From Paenibacillus_E qinlingensis (GTDB taxonomy: Bacteria; Bacillota; Bacilli; Paenibacillales; NBRC-103111), in the NCBI RefSeq assembly GCF_028746185.1, contig NZ_JAQIVH010000042.1, forward strand, positions 124,001 to 188,000: a DNA stretch of 64,000 nt, in the 5' to 3' direction. This document shows positions 52,776-60,303 of this stretch, piece by piece. The notes below the pieces were generated by a model. The model saw only the letters and a program-made list of their open reading frames with translations, was not told where the DNA came from and searched no databases. The position numbers were made by a program, and so were the translations under genes. Position 1 is the stretch's first letter. Every line of letters begins with the position of its first letter.

Positions 52776-53969
52776 ATGGCACGAACAAAAAGTCACTATG
52801 CTGGCGTGTATGAACGAAATGATACGGATGGTAAATCGTATTACTTCATTATTTCAACGACTGATCCGAAGACAGGTAAAAGACGGCAAAAAAAATACGG
52901 CGGCTATAAGGATAAAGCAACGGCGTACAAAGACCTTACTGATTTAAAGGCTAAACTAAATAAGGGCAAGTACATCCATCCTACGAAAATAACGCTGAAA
53001 GAATGGCTCGACAAGTGGGTCGGTAAAAAAGAGTTGACGTTCAGAGAAGTAACGCTGGAATCTTACAAAAATCGAATAAAACACATTGTAGAAGATTATG
53101 GAAATTTACAGCTTTACTCGATAACATCGGACATTTTCACCGATCTTCATGGAATGCTGCTGCAGAAGAAGAAAGTTATCTTCAATGGTAAGGAAAAAAT
53201 CACTACCAATGAAGGTTTGTCTAGCAGAACCATTCACGATACCCTTAAGGTACTGAAAATGGCTTTGATTCAAGCTTACGAAGACGATTTGCTCCCGAAA
53301 AATATTACGAAATCGTACAAGCTCCCACCAGAGGGTTCTAAAGATCATAACGTCTTGAAACCGGATGAGGTTCCCATTTTACTTGAAGTGGCTAAGAATG
53401 ATCCAATGTACGCCGCCATATACATCGCAGTAACGACAGGTATGAGGGAGTCTGAAATACTGGGCTTAAAGTGGGATGCAGTCGATTTTGATAATGGTCA
53501 TATCGAAGTCAAATCCACTTTAAATGGAGTAAACGGAGTTTACACTGTCAGTAATCGAACGAAAACTCCCTCCAGCAAAAGAACAATCGAAATTGATGAT
53601 GAGATCATTGATGTGTTAAAGAAACAATACCATCTAATTCAGAGCTACAAAGAAAATGCTCAGGATATGTATCAAAATAATAATTTGGTATGTCCAACAA
53701 GCAATGGCACACCAGTGAATCCAAGTAACTTAAGGCGAAGCTTTTATCGTATTTTAAAAAGAGCTGGCGTTACTCGTGTGACCTTTCATGAGTTGAGACA
53801 TAGTCACTTAACACACTTGTTAATAGCAGGTGTTGATCCAAAAATTACCAGTTTTAGAGCAGGTCACAGCTCCACAAGGGTTACCAGCGATATTTATCAG
53901 CACGTCCTTAAAGGCGTTCAAAGGGGCGCCCTCGTGAAATACAGAGAAATAATAAATCCCAAAAATTAA
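52776..53969 (+). CDS. int: Site-specific integrase, tyrosine recombinase (Tn916/ICE type)
   Basis: This 397-residue recombinase integrates the element into tRNA-Ala. An N-terminal arm-binding domain (about 1-65, with YFIISTTDPKTGKRRQKKYGG) would bind the 18-bp repeats at the element ends. The SAM-like core-binding domain covers about 72-180. The catalytic residues are complete: Arg224 (TGMRESEILGLKW), His338/Arg341/His342 (HELRH), His364 (AGHSS) and Tyr374. GGAAGG precedes the ATG. It ends about 210 bp from the crossover repeat beside the intact tRNA, the normal place for such a gene. Confidence 0.95.
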   Translation: MARTKSHYAGVYERNDTDGKSYYFIISTTDPKTGKRRQKKYGGYKDKATAYKDLTDLKAKLNKGKYIHPTKITLKEWLDKWVGKKELTFREVTLESYKNRIKHIVEDYGNLQLYSITSDIFTDLHGMLLQKKKVIFNGKEKITTNEGLSSRTIHDTLKVLKMALIQAYEDDLLPKNITKSYKLPPEGSKDHNVLKPDEVPILLEVAKNDPMYAAIYIAVTTGMRESEILGLKWDAVDFDNGHIEVKSTLNGVNGVYTVSNRTKTPSSKRTIEIDDEIIDVLKKQYHLIQSYKENAQDMYQNNNLVCPTSNGTPVNPSNLRRSFYRILKRAGVTRVTFHELRHSHLTHLLIAGVDPKITSFRAGHSSTRVTSDIYQHVLKGVQRGALVKYREIINPKN

Positions 53970-54062
53970 TTCTTTGAGGACAAGCTTTCCTGCTTGTTCT
54001 TTTTTTAGCCGCATTGTAATCGTTGGTTATTCTCTGAATTCGTAGGTTCAATTATTATCATA

Positions 54063-54080
54063 TGTTACCGAATTGTTACC
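54063..54080 (+). repeat. Right integrase arm-type site candidate
   Basis: TGTTACCGAATTGTTACC is the partner of 34739-34756 (one base different, same orientation), about 95 bp inside the right att site. Confidence 0.6.
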
Positions 54081-54134
54081 GCAAAATGAGTTTTCTTGGT
54101 GCAGGCAGTAATTCCGTATGTTATTAAATAACTA

Positions 54135-54159
54135 AAATCCCTTGCGTAGCAAGGGATTT
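54135..54159 (-). terminator. Element-supplied terminator for tRNA-Ala
   Basis: On the minus strand, an 11-bp stem (54159-54149 with 54145-54135) is followed by TTTTAGTTATTT. It lies just inside the element, 18 bp after the tRNA end, and takes the place of the terminator now stranded at 34531-34566. Confidence 0.75.
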
Positions 54160-54174
54160 CGGGATTTTATACTT

Positions 54175-54218
54175 TATGGAGCCTAGGGGGATCGAACCCC
54201 TGACCTCATCGCTGCCAG
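54175..54218 (-). repeat. attR: 3' part of the intact tRNA-Ala
   Basis: This is the exact 44-bp match to 34577-34620. Crossover here keeps the tRNA complete, with the 3' part supplied by the element. Confidence 0.93.
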
Positions 54219-54249
54219 CGATGCGCTCTCCCAGCTGAGCTAAGGCCCC
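54177..54249 (-). tRNA. tRNA-Ala (anticodon GGC)
   Basis: This is a 73-nt tRNA. The acceptor stem GGGGCCT pairs with AGGCTCC (one G-U), the D arm is in GCTCAGCTGGGAGAGC, the anticodon loop is CTGGCAG between CATCG and CGATG, and the T loop is GGTTCGATCC. The discriminator is A and CCA is not encoded. It is the integration target of the mobile element. Confidence 0.96.
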
Positions 54250-54280
54250 GTGTTGTCGCTTACAAACGTCGACTTTTTGT

Positions 54281-54309
54281 ATTATACATGAATTCGTGAT
54301 GACAGGCAA
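54281..54309 (-). promoter_or_regulatory. Promoter of tRNA-Ala
   Basis: On the minus strand, TTGCCT (54309-54304), a 17-bp spacer and TATAAT (54286-54281), about 30 bp before the tRNA 5' end. Confidence 0.75.
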
Positions 54310-54459
54310 TACCTGAAATCTAGGATTTTTCTCGTAGTTGACTATCCGAGATGCTGTATGTCGATTCTGTTGCAAAGCGGGAACGAACGTTGTTTTCATG
54401 CGTATTTTCATGCTAACCTAGTAATATAAACTAGTTGAACGTTTGGGAGTGACGTAGAA

Positions 54460-54747
54460 GTGTCAAACGCAGTATTGTATTGGATTTACTTGGGTATCGC
54501 TTTCGTTGTGCCGTTTGTGATTGGTGTCCTTATGATGCGAAAAACGAACCGTTTAGGATTCTCCTTTTGGATCACGACGGCGTTAAATATTGTGCTGACG
54601 GCTCTCGCAGCTTTGTGGTGGAAGTCCGTAACGACAGATCAGTTTCAGATGATGTTTGGCATGGCCTTTTATGGCGTATCCGCAGTGAATTTAATGGTTA
54701 TAGAATTTTTTGCCTTATTTAGTATACGTAAAAAAATGAATCCATAA
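54460..54747 (+). CDS. Small membrane protein, 95 aa
   Basis: This protein has three predicted membrane helices (about 5-27, 35-55, 65-88) and a basic C-terminus (SIRKKMNP). I do not recognise the family. The start is GTG 54460 with GGGAG ten bases upstream. It is 17 bp ahead of the VanZ gene, so the two probably form one transcript. Confidence 0.7.
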   Translation: MSNAVLYWIYLGIAFVVPFVIGVLMMRKTNRLGFSFWITTALNIVLTALAALWWKSVTTDQFQMMFGMAFYGVSAVNLMVIEFFALFSIRKKMNP

Positions 54748-54764
54748 GAGTGAAAGGGGCCGTT

Positions 54765-55283
54765 ATGCCGAAGTTAACTCGATCGAAGACGGTATTCTAC
54801 GTGTTCCTAGTGGCAGCCATTCTATGGATGGCTTTCATCTATATGAAGTCTGCCGAGCCATATCAGCAGCAGAGCTTGAAGCCATACTTGGAATCGAAAT
54901 TTTCCACTGAAAAGTTGAAAGAACATATTCCTAAAGTGAAGTTTACCTATGATCAACAGGTGATTTCCTGGCAAGATCCCATTAATTTGATTGAATTTTT
55001 CATAAGAAAAGCAGGGCACGTTAGCGAATACGCTGTGCTTGCCCTGCTTTGGTCTATAGCTTTACTTGCAAAACCGGTCAGAATGAACATAGCTTTGATC
55101 AGCTCCTTCCTAATTTCATTGCTCTACGCAATGTCGGATGAATGGCATCAATCGTTCGTGAAGGACCGAACGGGGCACGGCATCGATGTAGTCGTCGACG
55201 GAGTTGGTATTCTGTGTGCGCTCATTCTGATTGCAGTGGTGGTTTCGATACGTAATCGAATTAAATCCAGAAGAATAAGCTAG
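54765..55283 (+). CDS. VanZ family membrane protein
   Basis: The 172-residue integral membrane protein has four predicted helices. It shows the VanZ hallmarks FIYMKSAEPY near the first helix, RKAGHVSEYAVLALLW and DEWHQSFVKDRTGHGIDVVVDGVG. VanZ proteins confer low-level teicoplanin resistance in some elements, but chromosomal relatives are common in Bacillota and mostly uncharacterized. ATG 54765 follows AAAGGGG; a GTG at 54750 is less likely. Confidence 0.9.
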   Translation: MPKLTRSKTVFYVFLVAAILWMAFIYMKSAEPYQQQSLKPYLESKFSTEKLKEHIPKVKFTYDQQVISWQDPINLIEFFIRKAGHVSEYAVLALLWSIALLAKPVRMNIALISSFLISLLYAMSDEWHQSFVKDRTGHGIDVVVDGVGILCALILIAVVVSIRNRIKSRRIS

Positions 55284-55410
55284 TTAGAAGTACGTAGACT
55301 TTTCTTTTTTTAACGGATTGCCATTTCCAATGCTCGCGGGACTGGCTTTCCAAATCGTGCTGTTGCCACTCCATTAATTTCTCTGAAACATAGAGGTCTG
55401 TTGGTTGCAT
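55261..55410 (-). CDS. Possible small protein, 49 aa
   Basis: This short frame begins MQPTDLYVSEKLMEWQQHDL and is rich in charged and aromatic residues, ending in a hydrophobic segment (VYVLLTSLFFWI). AGGAAAG precedes the ATG at a long spacing. It overlaps the VanZ gene end by 23 bp, convergently, and faces away from the SgrR-type gene. Amino-acid composition favours a real protein, but I recognise no family. Confidence 0.4.
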   Translation of the reverse strand: MQPTDLYVSEKLMEWQQHDLESQSREHWKWQSVKKRKVYVLLTSLFFWI

Positions 55411-55524
55411 ATGAGGGTCACTTTCCTTTCTTTTCCTGATACGTTTAGTTTACGCTAGAATAAGGGGAACAAAAAGAGTATAATTCACTTCAATGATTTC
55501 CCCTTTTGAGAAAGGACGTTGAAG

Positions 55525-57342
55525 ATGCAGCTACTTACTCATTTTCTGGAGCTACGCGCGGGTTTTGAGCATGGTGTTGAAGATATACCGCAGCCCATTA
55601 CATTAGAAGAATTAGCGGAAAGATTATATTGTTCGACTCGGAATGTAAAGATTTTATTGAAGAAGATGAGTGATCAGAATTGGATTTCCTGGAAGCCTGG
55701 ACGGGGGAGAGGGAACATTTCAGAGCTTACTTTTTTGGTCTCCTCGGAAGACATGATCTCGAAGCAAGCGATGGCGCTTGCGAATCGAGGCGATTATTTA
55801 GGCACAATTGAGCTGATACATCAACTAGGCAAGGGAGAAGCACTTCAGGACTCCTTTATCGAGTGGTTGTTCAGCTTTTTTGGCTACCGGACGGTTGAGC
55901 ATGAGGAGCGGTTTAAGGATACATTGCGCGTACCTGTTTACAAATGGTTGGTGACGCTGGATCCTGCGCACACTTTTTTTGCATTTGATTTCCATCTAGT
56001 GAGTCAAATTTTCGATACGCTCATTCGTTATAATACGCAGACAAGGGTGATTGAGCCGCACTTGGCTCATTACTGGGAAATCAGCGAGGATGGTTTACAT
56101 TACACTTTTTATTTGCGCAAAGGTGTGCTGTTCCATCATGGCAGAGAGATGACAGCGCATGATGTAAGTTACTCTTTGTCGCGATTAAAGAAGCTCGGCC
56201 AGTCTGCTACGCAAGGATGGATGACCGAAAGCATTGAGGCGATTACCGTGCTGAATCGAAGCTCCATTGCGATTGAATTAAGCCAGCCGAATGTGCTGTT
56301 TCTTCAACAATTGGCACATACGTCTATGGCGATTGTCCCCGAGGAAATTTGCCGGGATAGTGAATCGATTTTTGGACGAATGCCCATTGGGACCGGGCCG
56401 TTCAGGCTGGAGAGAAACGATGATTACATTTGCAAGCTACGGGCGTTTGATAGTTATTTTGGCGTCAGGCCGCATATGGATCTCATTGAATTTTGGCTGC
56501 TGCCCTCGGATCTGCAGGAATCAACACCAAGCTGGGATACGATCCAGGTGTATCGTGGGCAGTCGAATTCAAGTAAGCCAGTAGGCGCGATTGATAAAGA
56601 TTCAGAATGGCATCAAATTGAGCAAACGATTATGGGGTGCAGTTTATTAACGTTTAATCGCAATAAGAGAGGGCCGCAGTGCCATCCTAACTTCCGCAAA
56701 GCGGTTGATTTGGTCATAGATCGTGAGCGTATGATTGGGGAACTCGGCGGTTTTCGGGAAGCACCAGCAAGCAGTTTTATTCCAACGATGGAGCCGCTAG
56801 TCAGGTCTAGGACGGATATTACGGAAGCCAAGCGCCTGCTAAATGAAATGGGCTACAACGGCGAGACGTTACATATGTATGTCTATCGGAATAACAATGA
56901 GGATGCCATGTGGATTTGCCGGCAGTGTGCTCAGATTGGGATTCCCATCGAAATCACGATTCGAAGTGAGTCTGACATGACACAGATGGAAACCATTGAC
57001 GAAGCCGATCTTATTTTTTATCACATTTGTATGGAAAGCAATTACGACCTTCATATCATCCAAACATTGAAGCAAAGCAACAGTTATGTACGTGCACATT
57101 TGAACGTAGAGCGGCTGTTGTGGGTGGATTCGAAAATGGAGGGAATTCTGAGTAATCCTAGCTTGGATGAGCGTATCGGTGGATTACATCAATTGATTGC
57201 GGAGCTTCAGGAGGAGAAATCGTTCCTTTTCGTACTTCATCGCTCGCAACAAACGACGTATCATGATTCGATTAAAGGGGTAACGATCAACGATTTAGGC
57301 TGGATTGATTTCCGGGAAATTTGGTTTACACCAAGTGTTTGA
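55525..57342 (+). CDS. SgrR-type regulator fused to solute-binding domain
   Basis: The 605 residues join an N-terminal winged-helix DNA-binding domain (about 20-80: LEELAERLYCSTRNVKILLKKMSDQNWISWKPGRGRGN, matching SgrR-N) to an oligopeptide-binding-protein-like domain (about 135-600: LDPAHTFFAFDFHLVSQIFDTLIRYN, then LRKGVLFHHGREMTAHDVSYSL). It has no signal peptide, so the binding domain senses a cytoplasmic ligand. In enterobacteria SgrR responds to sugar-phosphate stress; in Bacillota the ligand is unknown. ATG 55525 follows AAAGGA by eight bases. Confidence 0.9.
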   Translation: MQLLTHFLELRAGFEHGVEDIPQPITLEELAERLYCSTRNVKILLKKMSDQNWISWKPGRGRGNISELTFLVSSEDMISKQAMALANRGDYLGTIELIHQLGKGEALQDSFIEWLFSFFGYRTVEHEERFKDTLRVPVYKWLVTLDPAHTFFAFDFHLVSQIFDTLIRYNTQTRVIEPHLAHYWEISEDGLHYTFYLRKGVLFHHGREMTAHDVSYSLSRLKKLGQSATQGWMTESIEAITVLNRSSIAIELSQPNVLFLQQLAHTSMAIVPEEICRDSESIFGRMPIGTGPFRLERNDDYICKLRAFDSYFGVRPHMDLIEFWLLPSDLQESTPSWDTIQVYRGQSNSSKPVGAIDKDSEWHQIEQTIMGCSLLTFNRNKRGPQCHPNFRKAVDLVIDRERMIGELGGFREAPASSFIPTMEPLVRSRTDITEAKRLLNEMGYNGETLHMYVYRNNNEDAMWICRQCAQIGIPIEITIRSESDMTQMETIDEADLIFYHICMESNYDLHIIQTLKQSNSYVRAHLNVERLLWVDSKMEGILSNPSLDERIGGLHQLIAELQEEKSFLFVLHRSQQTTYHDSIKGVTINDLGWIDFREIWFTPSV

Positions 57343-57344
57343 AA

Positions 57345-57369
57345 ATGAAAAAAACGACCTTACGGTCGT
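57345..57369 (-). terminator. Terminator of the small membrane gene
   Basis: On the minus strand, ACGACC (57369-57364) and GGTCGT (57359-57354) form a stem with a short loop, followed by eight T. The stop codon of the gene lies in the loop. Confidence 0.8.
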
Positions 57370-57623
57370 CTAGGAGCAGGCGGCTCAAAGCGGTATTCCA
57401 TCGCTACCCAGCGTCCATTCGCAACGAAAAACCCGATGAAAGCGAATACGATTAGTCGAATAGGAATCCAAGAGGAATTAACGGATTGGAAGCTTAAATA
57501 TTCAAGTAAGGTCGTGAGGATCGCAGCTCCAATTCCCCAAGGTACGATTCCGAACATAATTAAATATCTAGAGCGACCTAGTTTTTTTCTCTTAAGCCAT
57601 GTAGCTTTATGCGAATCTTTCAT
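57360..57623 (-). CDS. Small membrane protein, 87 aa
   Basis: This basic protein has two predicted helices (about 20-44 and 52-70), a cationic N-terminus (KATWLKRKKLGRSRYLIM) and a Pro-rich end (EPPAPRRP). I recognise no family. AAGGGAG precedes ATG 57623. It is convergent with the SgrR-type gene and is the only gene in its transcript. Confidence 0.65.
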   Translation of the reverse strand: MKDSHKATWLKRKKLGRSRYLIMFGIVPWGIGAAILTTLLEYLSFQSVNSSWIPIRLIVFAFIGFFVANGRWVAMEYRFEPPAPRRP

Positions 57624-57780
57624 GTCAAAGCTCCCTTTTTCTTTCTAGTATAGCATTGCTGGCGAAAAATCTCGAATGGTAGAAGCATCACACTTTGAAA
57701 AAGATGTTTTTCTTAGGAGAGGGCTGAACAAAATCAGCATAATATGGTAGTATAAGGAAGTTGAAAAGGGGGAGTACACC

Positions 57781-58446
57781 ATGCTAATCAAAATACTATT
57801 ATTTGGATTACTCTGGCGGATCGTTGGTAATCCGTTTCTGGCTTTACTCATTTTACTCGTCATTCTGTATGTGTTGGATAGAAAATACGTTGGCATCCTG
57901 CCGAATATTTGGAGACCATTTCAGTTAAATCGAAGAGCATCACGTCTACGAATTGATCTCCATGCGAACCCGCACAATACGTCAGCGAAACTGGACTTGG
58001 CGCGCATACTTATTGAACGCAAAAAATATCAAGAAGCACTGCCTTACTTGGAACAAACACTACCAATCATGCAGGAATCTGCCGACGTTCATTATGAAAT
58101 TGGACTGTGTCTTCTGAAACTTGGCCGAATAGACGAGGGTGAAACCTTTATGCTGAGGGCGATTAAACTCAATCCTCGTGTAAAATATGGCGAAGCCTAC
58201 CTGCGCCTGGGCGAGGCTCTGGCCCCCCTTGCGCCGAAGCGTGCGGCGCAGTTTATTGAACAGTTCCGCGACCTGCACTCTTCGTCGGTCGAGGCTTACT
58301 ACCGACTAGGCCAGCTGTATCAGCAGCTTGGCCGGCAAGAAGATGCCAAGCGCGCGTACCGCGAAGCGCTGGACATTTACCGCGGCTTGCCTCGCTACAG
58401 CCGCAGACAGCAGCGGCGCTGGGCCTGGCTGGCGCGCATGAAATAG
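57781..58446 (+). CDS. Membrane-anchored tetratricopeptide repeat protein
   Basis: The 221 residues start with one membrane helix (about 3-33, after GLLWRIVGNPFLALLILLVIL). Tetratricopeptide repeats follow from about residue 65: SAKLDLARILIERKKYQEALPYLEQ, ADVHYEIGLCLLKLGRIDEGETFM and EAYYRLGQLYQQLGRQEDAKRAYREAL. The very basic C-terminus (SRRQQRRWAWLARMK) may contact phospholipid or nucleic acid. It probably acts as a scaffold at the membrane. AAAGGGGGAG precedes the ATG. GC content rises sharply in the second half of the gene. Confidence 0.88.
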   Translation: MLIKILLFGLLWRIVGNPFLALLILLVILYVLDRKYVGILPNIWRPFQLNRRASRLRIDLHANPHNTSAKLDLARILIERKKYQEALPYLEQTLPIMQESADVHYEIGLCLLKLGRIDEGETFMLRAIKLNPRVKYGEAYLRLGEALAPLAPKRAAQFIEQFRDLHSSSVEAYYRLGQLYQQLGRQEDAKRAYREALDIYRGLPRYSRRQQRRWAWLARMK

Positions 58447-58481
58447 AAAGGTTCCGCTCATCTGCGAGCGGAACCTTTTTG
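58447..58481. terminator. Bidirectional terminator between convergent genes
   Basis: A 13-bp stem from AAAGGTTCCGCTC (58447-58459) with its complement ends in TTTTT. The minus-strand acyltransferase stop codon lies inside it. Confidence 0.85.
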
Positions 58482-59522
58482 GACTGCGCGAGCGTAGCCG
58501 CGCGTGAGCAGCAAAGCGCCTAGCAGCCCGATAAGAACGGCTGCTGCGGTGTGCACATCATAGAGCCAAAGGCGCTCCAGCGCTGGCTCTGGCGTAACGC
58601 GATCCCACAGGGTGAGAATCGCGGGATGCACGAGATAGATGCCGAAGGAGGCTGCGCCTAAGGCAGATAAGAAAGCGCTGAAGCGTGAGCTGCGCGCCAG
58701 TTGGTTGCGTGCCCACGGCACACAGACGAGTGGGATGGTCAGGCAGTAAGCGAGCAGCGCCAGCTCGAACCAAGTATTTTCGATCATAGCGAGACCATGT
58801 TGCTGAAGTAGGAGCATGCCTACATAAGCGCCACCTGCCACATAGACGGAGCTCCATATCCATCTTTTGCAACGAATCGCCCATGTCACTATCGTTGGAT
58901 AATAGATGCCCATGAAGGCACCGAAGCAGAACGTAGCCGTATAGCTTAAGCACAACGTAGCATATTCGGGCAGCGGGATTACCCAATGATGAAAGGTATA
59001 GGAAACCGCTTGAATGCCGATACCTAGAGGAATCAGGCAGCGACGGAGCCACGCGTAACGTTTGATGGCAGCAATCATTAAAGGGAATAGCGCATAGAAC
59101 TGAACAATAATGACAATGTAATAGAGATGATAGCTGGCATTGCCCGACAAGAGTAATTTAAATAGATGAAAGGCATCGATCTGTATCGAACCATGAAACA
59201 TGACTTGATTATAAAAATAATAGAATATGGACCAGATGATATAGGGAATTAATATCTTTTGCAGTCTTTTTGTCCAAAAAACACGCGCCATCTTGGGCTC
59301 CCAACGGTCATAATACGAATAGAACAAGACGAGACCGCTAATCCAGATGAACAAAGGAACGGTAAACAAGCTAGCTTTGTTGAGGATGAAAAAGAAAGCC
59401 TGGGAGCCTGTCCCAACAGGTAGTTGAGTGGCGCCAGACGTACCATGAATGAGTACAACGGCAAAGATAGCAAGCGCGCGTACGATGTCGATTTCTGACA
59501 GTTTGGGTTTAGATAATATCAT
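58458..59522 (-). CDS. Acyltransferase-3 family membrane protein
   Basis: This integral membrane protein of 354 residues has about ten helices. It begins with the signature LSEIDIVRALAIFAVVLIHGTSG; the His of LIHG is the expected catalytic His. Later blocks (LFTVPLFIWISGLVLFYSYY, KRLQKILIPYIIWSIFYY, LGAASFGIYLVHPAIL) are standard for acyltransferase-3 proteins that acetylate or succinylate surface polysaccharides. AAAGGAG precedes ATG 59522. No glycan genes adjoin it, so the acceptor is unknown. Confidence 0.92.
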   Translation of the reverse strand: MILSKPKLSEIDIVRALAIFAVVLIHGTSGATQLPVGTGSQAFFFILNKASLFTVPLFIWISGLVLFYSYYDRWEPKMARVFWTKRLQKILIPYIIWSIFYYFYNQVMFHGSIQIDAFHLFKLLLSGNASYHLYYIVIIVQFYALFPLMIAAIKRYAWLRRCLIPLGIGIQAVSYTFHHWVIPLPEYATLCLSYTATFCFGAFMGIYYPTIVTWAIRCKRWIWSSVYVAGGAYVGMLLLQQHGLAMIENTWFELALLAYCLTIPLVCVPWARNQLARSSRFSAFLSALGAASFGIYLVHPAILTLWDRVTPEPALERLWLYDVHTAAAVLIGLLGALLLTRGYARAVQKGSARR

Positions 59523-59606
59523 GTAAATTCTCCTTTTTTCTCTCGTTTCACTTTAACATGATCGCTATAGGAGGACAATGCTTTTAGGAATGAAAACCCG
59601 CGTGGC

Positions 59607-59635
59607 TTGACGCTCTCACCTGCCCGAGATAAACT
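59607..59635 (+). promoter_or_regulatory. Promoter for the small membrane gene and DUF86 gene
   Basis: TTGACG (59607-59612), a 17-bp spacer and TAAACT (59630-59635), about 40 bp before the first start codon. Confidence 0.6.
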
Positions 59636-59677
59636 GTTGATAGCATGTAAAGAGATCAATCAAGAGGGTGAATGAAC

Positions 59678-59785
59678 GTGAGTTATGAATATTTGATGCA
59701 GGCGGTTTTGCTCATATTTTTGGTTATTATCACTTTTTTTGCGATGTTGGCATGGACGAAATGGCGAAAAAGAGGACGGAGATAG
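59678..59785 (+). CDS. Small membrane protein, 35 aa
   Basis: The frame starts at GTG 59678, with AGAGGGTG seven bases before it, and ends three bases before the DUF86 gene start. It encodes MSYEYLMQAVLLIFLVIITF, a single membrane helix, then a basic end (TKWRKRGRR). Its layout (promoter, binding site, one helix, tight spacing) supports a real gene of unknown role. Confidence 0.65.
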   Translation: MSYEYLMQAVLLIFLVIITFFAMLAWTKWRKRGRR

Positions 59786-59788
59786 ACC

Positions 59789-60220
59789 ATGTATTTTATT
59801 AATCATGAACAAATTGATGGGCGCATTCAGTTTTTGTCTGTACTTGCGGAGGCAAGTCAGCAGTTAGAAGCACAATGGGCGCAAGGGAAGCAAGATCTGA
59901 CTTGGCAGCTTTCGCAAGAACGAGTACTTCATTTGGCGATAGAAACCGTGACGGATGTTGGGAGCTTGCTCATTGATGCTTTTATTTTAAGAGATGCAAG
60001 CAGTTATGAAGACATATTGGAAATTGTACATGGGGAAGGGGCTTATTCAGAGTCCTTAACGGAGACGTTGCTGCAGTTAGTGAAGCTTCGGAAACCACTT
60101 GTACAGGATTATGTAGATTGGCCGCGACAAGACTTACATCCATTAATACCTAAACTCCCAGCGGCATTTGAGGAATTCGCGGCATCGGTTCGTGCATTTA
60201 TTAAGAGTGAATTGGCATAA
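59789..60220 (+). CDS. DUF86 (HepT-like) protein with a changed HEPN motif
   Basis: This soluble, helical protein of 143 residues matches DUF86 and B. subtilis YutE-type proteins: DGRIQFLSVLAEASQQLEAQW, HLAIETVTDVGSLLIDAF, then LVKLRKPLVQDYVDW. In HepT toxins the R-x4-H-x-Y motif forms the RNase site; here it is Arg101-x4-Gln106-x-Tyr108, so the His is lost. No MNT-type antitoxin gene is nearby. A housekeeping role without RNase activity is more likely than a toxin. Confidence 0.83.
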   Translation: MYFINHEQIDGRIQFLSVLAEASQQLEAQWAQGKQDLTWQLSQERVLHLAIETVTDVGSLLIDAFILRDASSYEDILEIVHGEGAYSESLTETLLQLVKLRKPLVQDYVDWPRQDLHPLIPKLPAAFEEFAASVRAFIKSELA

Positions 60221-60240
60221 CATACATAAGTGTTTCATAA

Positions 60241-60269
60241 TTTACTTATTGCCAGTGATGCTGTAAAAT
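60241..60269 (+). promoter_or_regulatory. Promoter of the SufR-like regulator
   Basis: TTTACT (60241-60246), a 17-bp spacer and TAAAAT (60264-60269). RNA would start near 60276, which rules out the upstream ATG at 60268 as the start codon. Confidence 0.65.
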
Positions 60270-60303
60270 GAGACTTAAACGAGTTCCGAGGGCAGGTGAG
60301 AGC

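Larger units (their letters stand above)
34577..54218. mobile_element. Integrative element of ~19.6 kb in tRNA-Ala, with defence and replication modules
   Basis: A 44-bp exact direct repeat (34577-34620 and 54175-54218) bounds the segment. Inside lie an integrase and excisionase at the tRNA end, a DnaC/DnaB/initiator replication set, a second tyrosine recombinase, a RadC-like protein, and a minus-strand block of a type I restriction-modification system with a kinase and a HEPN-like protein. The flanks are ordinary chromosome genes. No type IV secretion, canonical relaxase, terminase or capsid gene is visible, so it is best called a mobilizable or satellite-like genomic island. Confidence 0.9.

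Noticed and set aside
34577..54218. Prophage
   Set aside because: No terminase, portal, capsid, tail, holin or lysin genes are seen. The replication genes alone do not show a phage.
54124..54411. Minus-strand protein frame over the tRNA
   Set aside because: It reads through the tRNA-Ala gene and its promoter.
54750..55283. Glycopeptide resistance locus
   Set aside because: VanZ-like proteins are common in Bacillota; no vanHAX or vanRS genes are near.
59789..60220. HepT/MNT toxin-antitoxin pair
   Set aside because: The catalytic His is replaced by Gln and there is no nucleotidyltransferase antitoxin gene beside it.
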